20,691 nucleotides of DNA from a virus, in IMG/VR virus record IMGVR_UViG_3300032267_001754, positions 1 to 20,691 of that record; one strand, written 5' to 3'. Positions 13,002-20,298 of this stretch are shown one piece after another (position 1 is the stretch's first letter; every line of letters begins with the position of its first letter). The notes below the pieces were generated by a model. The model was given only the letters and a program-made list of their open reading frames with translations, ran no database searches and was not told the origin of the DNA. A program made the translations under genes and the position numbers.

Positions 13002-13862
13002 ATGATAACAAATAACGAAAATTTATATGGAGTTTATAATGCAGATGGAACTTTAAGTAGTTTCGTAGAGAATAATTCAAATACAGCTTCAAGAGCAGGA
13101 GGAGGCCAAACAATTGGTGGAGGAGAAAATAATACAGTATCTGGAAGTTATTCTACTGTAGTTGGAGGATACAATAATCAAATCATAAATAGTATTTCAT
13201 CCACAATAATTGCAGGACAAAATGGTGTTATTAAAAATCAAAATGGTGCATCATTAATCGCTGATGGAGATAATAGAAATCATTATGCGGATCAGTCTAA
13301 TGCATTAACTATAGATTTTGCAAACGGAATATATTTAAAAAATAAATTTAGCCCACCAACTCCAACTGGATACTATGGAGTTTATAATAAAATTGATACT
13401 TATCCTAATTTAGTTATAGGATCATACCTAGCTAGTCCTCAATACGATAATATTTCTTCAGCAAAAAATTATTATCCATATACAGGGACATCAATAAAGA
13501 TACAAACTAATAATTGGGTTAAAACTCCAGGATATCCACTCGAAAGAATAGATTCTATTTCTTCTATAGAATTAGGACCAAATGGAGTAAAATTAATAGG
13601 AACTAACGCAAATCAACAAGTAGAGGGAAATCCAGCAGTAGCATATATTGATATTAACCGTGATATCACTATTGAAAGTGCAAAAGATGGAAATAGTATC
13701 ACTTTGATTGCAGACGACACAATGGACTTAAATAGTTCAACCACCAATTTAAACAGTTATGATATTAATTTAAATGCCGACCAATATATTAAATTAAATA
13801 GTTTATCTATAATAGATAGAGTGCAAAATTTTTCATTAAATACAACAGGACGATTAGTGTAA
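13002..13862 (+). CDS. Type B-like fibre protein with short beta-roll and long C-terminal domain (286 aa)
   Basis: The cap (NLYGVYNADGTLSSFVENNS) leads to only three or four GGG-N repeats (QTIGGGENNTVSG, STVVGGYNNQIIN, STIIAGQNG; residues 30-75), then the closing element LIADGDNRNHYAD...LTIDFANGIYL. A domain without repeats follows (residues 120-235, with YYPYTGTSIKIQTNNWVK), and a segment with DTMDLNSSTTNLNSYDINLNADQYIKLNS, regular beta sequence seen in fibre stalks. The end, FSLNTTGRLV, is the shared one. It starts 3 nt after the LamG gene with no visible ribosome binding site. As the last fibre gene before unrelated structural genes it may be the terminal or base segment, but order of assembly cannot be read from the sequence. 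Confidence 0.8.
   Translation: MITNNENLYGVYNADGTLSSFVENNSNTASRAGGGQTIGGGENNTVSGSYSTVVGGYNNQIINSISSTIIAGQNGVIKNQNGASLIADGDNRNHYADQSNALTIDFANGIYLKNKFSPPTPTGYYGVYNKIDTYPNLVIGSYLASPQYDNISSAKNYYPYTGTSIKIQTNNWVKTPGYPLERIDSISSIELGPNGVKLIGTNANQQVEGNPAVAYIDINRDITIESAKDGNSITLIADDTMDLNSSTTNLNSYDINLNADQYIKLNSLSIIDRVQNFSLNTTGRLV
13857..13862 (+). promoter_or_regulatory. GTGTAA start-proximal motif before the 214-aa gene
   Basis: AGTGTAATAATATTAA precedes ATG 13872 (9 nt between) and overlaps the Val-stop of the last fibre gene. The gene it leads is not a fibre gene, so the motif is not limited to the array. Confidence 0.5.
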
Positions 13863-13871
13863 TAATATTAA

Positions 13872-14516
13872 ATGTCTTTTTTGAACGCAAATATTCCTCC
13901 GATAGAATGTTATGTTCGTGGGAATTACATGAGGAATCAAGAAGATAGTTTTGATAAAAAATATAAATGCTTAATTTTTGGTGTTACAAGTCTTCCTAGC
14001 CAAGCTCCACTTTTTAATTTTCTTATGGAAGATGGTGGAATTTGGTGGCATGCTCCTATTAGTGCATTTTGTCATAAAGAAGATGCTCCAACTATGGAAT
14101 TAACAGAGTTAGAGCTTTGGGATAGTTTTAGTTACCATATAGCCGTAACAACTTTTTATTTACTAGAAAATAAAGTACTTAAATATACAGGAAGAACTGG
14201 CAACGAATATATGGGAACTTATTTATTTACTCTTGATTGGGCTCATAGCGATTACAACGAATTAAATTTTGGATTTAGTCAAAAACCAGATCAACACAAA
14301 GCTGGGCATGTTATTAAACTTGATAATGGTAATTTTGCTATTCAACCAAATAATAGAATTAAAGTTTTTGATCCAAGTTTCGCTACAAAACCAAATGAAT
14401 CGGTTTTGGAAAGAAAAATAAATAGTCATATTTATACTGCTGAAAATAGTCCAAAATGGATTACTGAAGACAGTAATAACTATAACTACAACATAAAGGA
14501 AATAAAAAGTGAATAA
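13872..14516 (+). CDS. Conserved phage protein of unknown function (214 aa)
   Basis: The start is MSFLNANIPPIECYVRGNYM, followed by CLIFGVTSLPSQAPLFNFLMEDGGIWWHAPISAF, a distinctive aromatic stretch, and DWAHSDYNELNFGFSQKPDQHKAGHVIKLDNGNFAIQPNNRI. Proteins with this look occur in large aquatic phages and appear as uncharacterised conserved proteins, from memory. There is no membrane helix, signal peptide or nucleotide-binding motif. Its 3' end overlaps the start of the next gene by 8 nt. Likely a structural or assembly protein by position. Confidence 0.75.
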   Translation: MSFLNANIPPIECYVRGNYMRNQEDSFDKKYKCLIFGVTSLPSQAPLFNFLMEDGGIWWHAPISAFCHKEDAPTMELTELELWDSFSYHIAVTTFYLLENKVLKYTGRTGNEYMGTYLFTLDWAHSDYNELNFGFSQKPDQHKAGHVIKLDNGNFAIQPNNRIKVFDPSFATKPNESVLERKINSHIYTAENSPKWITEDSNNYNYNIKEIKSE

Positions 14517-14793
14517 AACAATAAACATAACAGAAAGAAACATTTTTGAAGGAGAAAAATCTAATCCTCAAAACTGTGCAATCGCCAGAGCAATCAAAAA
14601 GAATATGAAAGGTAAAGTTACTAGTATTTCAGTATTACCTTCTCATGTTAATATGAAAATTAAAAACAAAGAATATACTGCAGTTATGCCAAAAGTTGGA
14701 GCAAACTTTATTAAAAGATTTGACGAAGGTCAAGCTGTTAATTCATTTTCTTTAGATTTAAAATTTAAAGAAGGTTATTCTTTAATTAATTAA
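14509..14793 (+). CDS. Small conserved phage protein of unknown function (94 aa)
   Basis: The GTG start at 14509 is supported by AAAGGA 8 nt upstream, the clearest Shine-Dalgarno in the plus-strand block, and no ATG lies nearby. The protein begins MNKTINITERNIFEGEKSNPQNCAIARAIKKN, followed by SVLPSHVNMKIKNKEYTAVMP and a basic FIKRFDEG segment. It is small, basic and probably mixed alpha/beta; Cys and Ala-Arg-Ala around residue 24-28 may be functional. The family is not named here. It ends just before a gap with AT-only palindromes. Confidence 0.75.
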   Translation: MNKTINITERNIFEGEKSNPQNCAIARAIKKNMKGKVTSISVLPSHVNMKIKNKEYTAVMPKVGANFIKRFDEGQAVNSFSLDLKFKEGYSLIN

Positions 14794-14828
14794 GTTTAAA
14801 CTTTATTAAAATTAATTTAAAAATTAAT
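14792..14828. repeat. AT-only palindromes between the 94-aa gene and phoH
   Basis: AAGTTTAAACTT (14792-14803) is a perfect 12-bp palindrome that begins inside the stop codon. ATTAATTT-AA-AAATTAAT (14811-14828) is a hairpin of 8 A/T pairs. Without GC pairs these are poor terminators; protein binding or simple AT richness are alternatives. Confidence 0.45.
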
Positions 14829-14837
14829 ACAATTGGG

Positions 14838-14843
14838 GTGTAA
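14838..14843 (+). promoter_or_regulatory. GTGTAA motif before phoH, longer spacing
   Basis: GGTGTAATTATTTATAG stands before the PhoH gene, but with 18 nt to the ATG instead of 8-12. It is non-coding. The longer distance would leave room for a short leader if the motif is a promoter. Confidence 0.45.
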
Positions 14844-14861
14844 TTATTTATAGTAAGTACG

Positions 14862-15581
14862 ATGTCTAAAAAACATAAACAAAAAGAAGATAAGTCAGTC
14901 CCTGTTCCTCAAAGAGACAAAATTGAAGGATTCTTAACTATTCGAGAATTACAATGGACAGATAATCAAAAGAAATTTATTCAATTACTTCAAGATAAGA
15001 ATACTAAAATGGTATTTTGCAAAGGCCCAGCAGGAACAGCGAAAAGCCTTCTTAGCGTATATGCAGCTTTAAATGCTATAAATCAGAAAAAAATTGGCGA
15101 AATATTTTATATCCGTAATCCAGTAGAAAGCTCTTCCCATAACTTAGGATTCCTCAAAGGCGATCTTCACAGTAAATTAGATCCTTATCTTCAACCTCTA
15201 ATGGATAAACTGCATGAATTATTACCAAAGAATCAGGTAGAAACGCTTCTAAAACAAGAACGGGTAAAAGGATTACCAGTAGGTTTTTTAAGAGGACTTA
15301 GTATTAATGCTAGTTATATTATATGCGACGAAGCTCAAAATTTAAGCATACATGATCTATTATTAATAACTACAAGAATGGGCAAGTTTAGTAAATTAAT
15401 TCTAATTGGAGATATTCGTCAATCAGATATCAAAAATAGCGGATTCGATAGGATCTACAATCTTTTTGATGATAAGAAAAGCAAAGACAAGGGTATATGC
15501 ACGTTCAAATTTGGCCGCGAAGATATTATGAGAAATGATATATTAGCTTATATCATAGAAAAATTTGAAGAGCTTGACTAG
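14862..15581 (+). CDS. phoH: PhoH-like ATPase (239 aa)
   Basis: PhoH proteins are P-loop ATPases, related to the helicase core of superfamily 1, common in phages of aquatic bacteria; their role in infection is not settled (RNA metabolism and phosphate stress have been proposed). Seen here: Walker A GPAGTAKS at residues 55-62, IRNPVE with a conserved Arg near 85, Walker B YIICDEAQN at 152-160, and motif III-like LILIGDIRQSDI at 179-190 after TTRMG. The N-terminus (residues 1-25) is basic and polar. The length matches the core-only phage form, without KH or PIN domains. It is the last gene of the plus block and the only one ending in TAG; its stop lies 19 nt from that of the opposing portal gene. 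Confidence 0.92.
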   Translation: MSKKHKQKEDKSVPVPQRDKIEGFLTIRELQWTDNQKKFIQLLQDKNTKMVFCKGPAGTAKSLLSVYAALNAINQKKIGEIFYIRNPVESSSHNLGFLKGDLHSKLDPYLQPLMDKLHELLPKNQVETLLKQERVKGLPVGFLRGLSINASYIICDEAQNLSIHDLLLITTRMGKFSKLILIGDIRQSDIKNSGFDRIYNLFDDKKSKDKGICTFKFGREDIMRNDILAYIIEKFEELD

Positions 15582-15600
15582 TTCAGCCAGTTAAATTATA

Positions 15601-17499
15601 TTATTCAGATTTTTTGCTGTGATACAATAAACTAGCTAAATAACTATCGACTTGATGCTCAGAAGCAATTGATTGAATTTCGTTTACTTGATTTAAATTT
15701 TGATCAAATGGTTTTTCAATATAATCCTGTATCTTCACCTTCCATTGATCAGAATTTTCATTTGCTATAATTAATTCTGTAATTTTTTCTGCCATGTCTT
15801 TTTGTGCATTACTTAATTTTTTGATTTCAAATTTTTTCCTCAAAGAACCCTTAACTTCTTCTTCAAGATCTTGAACAGCTAAAATATTTTCTCTTATTTT
15901 AAGAACAGAAAAGGCTTTTGAACTACCAATTGGTTTTACATTTTTTGTAGACTGAGGAGTACCCGTTGAACCCATAGGTCTTCCAGCTTGAGCACCACCA
16001 CCAATAAGTGGTTGATAAAATCCTTGATCTTTTAATTCTCTAAATTTTTGTTGAGATTGTACAGATTCTTCTGGAGTAGGCAATCTTCCAGTTTCTATAG
16101 CTTGAATTCCTTCGTCAGCAGTTAATACTCCAAGCTCAACCAATCTGTTGTATATTCTAGAATATTGTACATCATCTTTAAGACTAATATCTTCAAATAC
16201 TGGAACTGGAAAATTCTTAAATCCTAAATCTTTACTAATTCTTCTTATTTCTGGTATTAAAAATTCATTTAAGAAAACTTCTCTTGCTTGCTTTAGTCTT
16301 TCCATGAAAACTTGGACTTTAATACTTGTATTAGCAAATTTTTCACTGCCAATAAGAATATTATTTAATCCAATTTGAATATCTCTATCAACTACTTCAT
16401 ATTTCTCTGGTCCGATTAAACTTCCGATATCAGGAATTACGAATTGAGCTTTGGTTGTATAATCTGCGATTAATACTCTACCAACACTTTGATTTTCAAA
16501 TAATTGCTGCATGGATTGTAAATTTTTCTGATTGATTCCACCTTTATCAGGCTCGTTACCCATAGTAACTAAAAGAATAGCCTGTTGAGTTGTTCTTGTA
16601 ACTGCCATGTCCATTTTTTTCATTTCTAATTTCCAGTTAATATCATCTAATACTGGAAAACCCATTGGAATTGAGAGTGGTTCGTAATCTTGTTTTTTAT
16701 AAAAAACTGCAGCCATCTTTTTAGGATCTAATGGAACTAAAATATAAGAGTTACCTTTATTTTTTATCTTTTCTTTTATATCGGCTGGTAGTCCTTCGTA
16801 AACTTCTATATCTTCGTCAGTTTTTGGATCTCTAAGTTTTTCTAATTCGTAACTACTTAATAATTTATAATACATATTATTAGAATAATTTACCCCACCA
16901 CCAACATAAACATCTGCTGGATTAATTATTGTATATCTTACAGGAATTTTAATTGATCCGTCTTTAGCTAAAACTTTTGAACCAAATACCTGAGTGATTT
17001 TTAATACTTGTTCAGAATCTAAGGAAGTATCAAATCTGTAAGTAAATACATTGCCACTTCTATAGTATTCTCTAAAAAATTGATCTTGAAAACTTGTTAA
17101 ATTAATCTTTTTAAAATATGCATCAAAAAATTCTCTTGATTTTTGACTTCCACCAGTTAAATAGATAGAACTAGCAGAGAACTCTGTCATTAAATCTATT
17201 GTGTTTCTAAAAATTGCAACATTATAATAAGCTTTTTGACAAAGTATAACGGCATCTCTTACATCTAGGGTAGATAAATTTTTAACATAATTAGAATATC
17301 TAAATGGAATAATTCCATTATCAATATTTGTAAACCTATTAGTTCTTTCGATTGTACTAGCAGCGTTTCTTCTAACTGGAGAACTTCCTCTTGCTTCTGA
17401 AGCGGTTAGTTTTCTTTCTGAACCATAAACCATTAATGGTGATATTTGCTCTTCTGTAGACGCTTTGATTTCTTGTATTTTTTTGGTATTTTTCTTCAT
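15601..17499 (-). CDS. Portal protein (632 aa)
   Basis: The portal is the dodecameric ring at the capsid vertex through which DNA enters and leaves, and to which terminase docks. The assignment rests on the immediate downstream position of terL, the length, and recognisable regions: VRDAVILCQKAYYNVAIFRNTIDLMTEF (residues 80-107), the FFREYYRSGNVFTYRF strand pair (141-156), the wing region with IINPADVYVGG, and a stem/crown-like part GLNNILIGSEKFANTSIKVQVFMERLKQAREVF. A Gly-rich linker (GGGAQAGRPMGSTGTPQ) near residue 500 precedes a charged C-terminal tail of about 110 aa. Start ATG 17499 has a GTGTAA motif 12 nt upstream and no Shine-Dalgarno. The gap from the terL stop is 18 nt. Confidence 0.85.
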   Translation of the reverse strand: MKKNTKKIQEIKASTEEQISPLMVYGSERKLTASEARGSSPVRRNAASTIERTNRFTNIDNGIIPFRYSNYVKNLSTLDVRDAVILCQKAYYNVAIFRNTIDLMTEFSASSIYLTGGSQKSREFFDAYFKKINLTSFQDQFFREYYRSGNVFTYRFDTSLDSEQVLKITQVFGSKVLAKDGSIKIPVRYTIINPADVYVGGGVNYSNNMYYKLLSSYELEKLRDPKTDEDIEVYEGLPADIKEKIKNKGNSYILVPLDPKKMAAVFYKKQDYEPLSIPMGFPVLDDINWKLEMKKMDMAVTRTTQQAILLVTMGNEPDKGGINQKNLQSMQQLFENQSVGRVLIADYTTKAQFVIPDIGSLIGPEKYEVVDRDIQIGLNNILIGSEKFANTSIKVQVFMERLKQAREVFLNEFLIPEIRRISKDLGFKNFPVPVFEDISLKDDVQYSRIYNRLVELGVLTADEGIQAIETGRLPTPEESVQSQQKFRELKDQGFYQPLIGGGAQAGRPMGSTGTPQSTKNVKPIGSSKAFSVLKIRENILAVQDLEEEVKGSLRKKFEIKKLSNAQKDMAEKITELIIANENSDQWKVKIQDYIEKPFDQNLNQVNEIQSIASEHQVDSYLASLLYHSKKSE

Positions 17500-17511
17500 T
17501 TTATTTAAATA

Positions 17512-17517
17512 TTACAC
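17512..17517 (-). promoter_or_regulatory. GTGTAA start-proximal motif before the portal gene
   Basis: On the minus strand AAGTGTAATATTTAAATAAA directly precedes the portal ATG (12 nt after GTGTAA). It begins directly after the terL stop codon and is non-coding. It is the second minus-strand occurrence, so the element is not a by-product of the fibre duplications. Confidence 0.55.
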
Positions 17518-19362
17518 TTAATTAATCATTATAGGCATAAAAGTGCTTGATATATCCTCGATTGGAGCGTTCATTATATCATAATAGCACTTTAAGCCCC
17601 AATTTACTAATAAAAGTGCAGAATAATTATCTTTTCTTGCTTTATTCGCAGAAGAGCTTCTTTTTAAATGTTGAGGTAAATCAAATGATTGGGTTCCTCT
17701 AGCTGTAGACGAATGCTCTACAAGAGTACATTGTTTTTTAGTTTGATATATAAAATCATCTTGATTTTCAATAAAATCAAGAGTAGACCAATCCTTTTTT
17801 TCTTCTGTTTTCATTAGATCTATTGGTATATTCTGGCTAAATTGAGATTCAAAGAAGCTATCATTAGCACAAGTTTTACTAGCAAACCATATTTTCTTAT
17901 AATCAATCGAAGCCTGTAAGTGCTCATTAGCTTTACGAATAAAGTTACTTGTAAAGACTTGATTAAAAGCTATTTTCTTTGATTCTAGATTATAACTATT
18001 TCTAATCTTACGGACTTCTTGATCATAATCTTGTCCTTCTAAATCAGAATTAAATTCAAAACTATTTATCGTTAAATTATTACTCTTGAATAACTCAGAT
18101 TGATTGCAAGCAGAAAGAAATACATCTGCTCCAGCATTATCCAAAATCATAAATACAATATTAAAATTCGTCATGATATAATATAAGTAGTTAACATGAT
18201 TTTTTAAATTTCCTAATCCAGCGTATGTATGAACTAATGTACCAGTTTTAGTTTCTTCATCAATCTCCATTAGAGCCATAGCAAAATAATCTGCATTAGG
18301 ACTATCGCTCATATTAGGATCAATACCAAGAATATATTTCTTTCCAGAAACACCTTTCATTAAAGTATGAGGAGACTGACCGTTTGGAATAGTGCATTCT
18401 TCCATCTTTTTTGCGCTAAAATAACTATCACTACCATCAATAAATCTTGCGCAGTATTCTCTTAAAAAACTACTATGACTTGAGCCTCCATTCTGAGCTT
18501 CTTCAATAATTGTTTTATCTATCATCTCTAATGGTAAAGCTTCATAACTTAATTGAGATACAAAATAAGATGCTTCTGTGTTTTCTTTTGAATAAATTTT
18601 CTCTATCCATTCATTGTACGTTTTATAAAGATTCTCAAATGTATAACTTGCAGAAGAAAGAGCTATCATTTTACTATTATTTTCAAAAACCATTCTGTCT
18701 TCCTCTTTCATTGCTCCCTCTCGGATTAAAGTATCTTCCATTTCTCTAATCTCCATTCGTTCTTTTATGTTTTGTGGAGCAACCAAGAATGGCATTAATA
18801 CAGTTTTAACAATATCCTCCGACAATAGAAGAAACTCATCAAGAACTAGTACATTAGCACGAAATCCTCGAATCTTTTCTCCGCTTAAAGGAATAGCTAC
18901 GATACTTCCACCATTAATTGACCATTCGTATTGATCATTTCTTTTACTTTTTGAACCAAAAGCTTGTTGAAGAAGTTCTGCGCCTTTGCTATTTACAATT
19001 TTTTCTAGATTATTAAATATGAATCTAGCTGTTCTGAAAGTTGGTCCTGCGATTAGAATTTTAGTATTAGGTTCAAAAACGCATTGAAGAAAACAAAACA
19101 CGCTCGCGATAAAACTCTTGCCACAACCTCGACCAAATACGCACATACTAAAGTTTCTATTTAATAAACCTTTAAGATGAATTTCTTGATACGGAGCTAA
19201 TTTGATACCACTTATAAGCTCAGTAGTAAAGCCTAAATTAGCTCTTAAAAATTTAGCAAGAGATATTTTTGCATCTTTATCGTTAAGAATGCCTTTAAGA
19301 TTCATTAATTCTGTATTAATATCTGGATAATCTTTTTTATATTTATCTGGAGAGTATATCAT
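17518..19362 (-). CDS. terL: Terminase large subunit (614 aa)
   Basis: This is the ATP-driven DNA packaging motor and headful/cos-cleaving nuclease. In the ATPase part: Walker A GRGCGKS (residues 77-83) after VF, the ILIAGPTFRTAR motif (102-113), Walker B VLVLDE (171-176) and coupling motif LSSASY (235-240). In the RNase H-like nuclease part: ILGIDPN (344-350) and MILDNAGADVF (405-415) supply acidic residues, with a third acid expected toward DWSTLDFIENQDD. Length and motif order fit T4 gp17-type enzymes. ATG 19362 overlaps the stop of the nuclease gene (ATGA), so the two are translationally coupled. About 30 residues between Walker B and the coupling motif (EIREMEDTLIREGAMKEEDR) form a charged helical insertion. 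Confidence 0.95.
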   Translation of the reverse strand: MIYSPDKYKKDYPDINTELMNLKGILNDKDAKISLAKFLRANLGFTTELISGIKLAPYQEIHLKGLLNRNFSMCVFGRGCGKSFIASVFCFLQCVFEPNTKILIAGPTFRTARFIFNNLEKIVNSKGAELLQQAFGSKSKRNDQYEWSINGGSIVAIPLSGEKIRGFRANVLVLDEFLLLSEDIVKTVLMPFLVAPQNIKERMEIREMEDTLIREGAMKEEDRMVFENNSKMIALSSASYTFENLYKTYNEWIEKIYSKENTEASYFVSQLSYEALPLEMIDKTIIEEAQNGGSSHSSFLREYCARFIDGSDSYFSAKKMEECTIPNGQSPHTLMKGVSGKKYILGIDPNMSDSPNADYFAMALMEIDEETKTGTLVHTYAGLGNLKNHVNYLYYIMTNFNIVFMILDNAGADVFLSACNQSELFKSNNLTINSFEFNSDLEGQDYDQEVRKIRNSYNLESKKIAFNQVFTSNFIRKANEHLQASIDYKKIWFASKTCANDSFFESQFSQNIPIDLMKTEEKKDWSTLDFIENQDDFIYQTKKQCTLVEHSSTARGTQSFDLPQHLKRSSSANKARKDNYSALLLVNWGLKCYYDIMNAPIEDISSTFMPIMIN

Positions 19363-20294
19363 AATAGTTTTAGGTCATAAGCTAATTGAAGATCTACTTG
19401 TTTATAAAAACAATTTGATGTAAAAATAGACTCAATTACCCTTGTCATCTCTCCTCTTCCATCTACAAAAAGAAATTGTAGATTATCATAATTCTGAAGT
19501 AACTCTCGAACATTATGAAATATATATTCTGGAGTAGCTTTAATTTTTTTACTAATATGCGGAAGGTACTGAAAGCTTAATGCGTTAGCCAACTTTTCTT
19601 CTACTACAACAATTAAATATGCTCCACTTTTCTTTGCTCGATCTATTTCGTTTTTAAATCTATCAAAGTTTTTAACGCTTAATGTACTGATAAAATCACT
19701 TAAACTTTTTCTTTCTATAAAACATCTACAATTATCATTACTGCAAGAGTAATCCCCGAAAGGTAATGTTTTAATTTCAAACTTTGTATCAAATTTTAAC
19801 CAACTCTGTTCTCTTGTATCAACATAGATAATTGATTTTTTATTTAATTTATTTTTAAATTGATCAGTTATATTATTCGTGTGAATAAATCTATTTTCTA
19901 AACCTAGACTTGAGCAAACATCATAATAATCATTAAATATTTTATTATAGAAAACAATAGAAGGAGCCATAATAGTTCTTAGTTCTACTTGAGAAGGACT
20001 ATAGGTTAAATTTTTCTCATCTTTTCTTTTGGATAATAATTGCTTGCAATATTCTTGAGCTTTTTCAACTGATTGTTGTTTAAGCCATTTTTTCATATTA
20101 TTCTTATCATTAAAATCACTATTCAAATATTGCTCTTTAGTCTTAAAGTTAATAAGTTCATTAGTTAAAAGATCTCTTCGTTCAAAGTATGTTTGATAGT
20201 ATTTAACTTTATTCAAACCATAACCTTTAAGCGACATATGTAAGGCTTTTTCAGTTGCAAACTCTTTTCCATCTACTTTACATATAACTGACAT
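19359..20294 (-). CDS. XPF/ERCC4-type nuclease next to terL (311 aa)
   Basis: The C-terminal half has the ERCC4 nuclease signature: IIYVDTREQ (residues 155-163), LPFGDYSC (177-184), FIERKSLSDF (192-201) and a RF-EI-RAKKSGAYLIVVVE segment (212-232). In XPF/MUS81 enzymes the Asp residues and the GD-x(n)-ERK-x3-D motif bind the metal and cut branched or flap DNA. The N-terminal 160 residues are helical and charged; CKVDGKEFATEKALH looks like a zinc finger that has lost a Cys and a His. Three Cys (184, 189, 191) lie unusually between GDY and ERK. The stop overlaps the terL start. A role in clearing branched DNA before or during packaging, as endonuclease VII does in T4, is inference from position. 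No helix-hairpin-helix or helicase domain is seen. Confidence 0.85.
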   Translation of the reverse strand: MSVICKVDGKEFATEKALHMSLKGYGLNKVKYYQTYFERRDLLTNELINFKTKEQYLNSDFNDKNNMKKWLKQQSVEKAQEYCKQLLSKRKDEKNLTYSPSQVELRTIMAPSIVFYNKIFNDYYDVCSSLGLENRFIHTNNITDQFKNKLNKKSIIYVDTREQSWLKFDTKFEIKTLPFGDYSCSNDNCRCFIERKSLSDFISTLSVKNFDRFKNEIDRAKKSGAYLIVVVEEKLANALSFQYLPHISKKIKATPEYIFHNVRELLQNYDNLQFLFVDGRGEMTRVIESIFTSNCFYKQVDLQLAYDLKLL

Positions 20295-20298
20295 AAAT

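Noticed and set aside
4175-13862. The short fibre genes as one long gene with reassigned TAA or programmed read-through/frameshift
   Set aside because: Successive genes lie in changing frames with 1-26 nt between stop and next ATG; conserved caps begin exactly at each ATG, and TAA also ends terL, portal and other unrelated genes.
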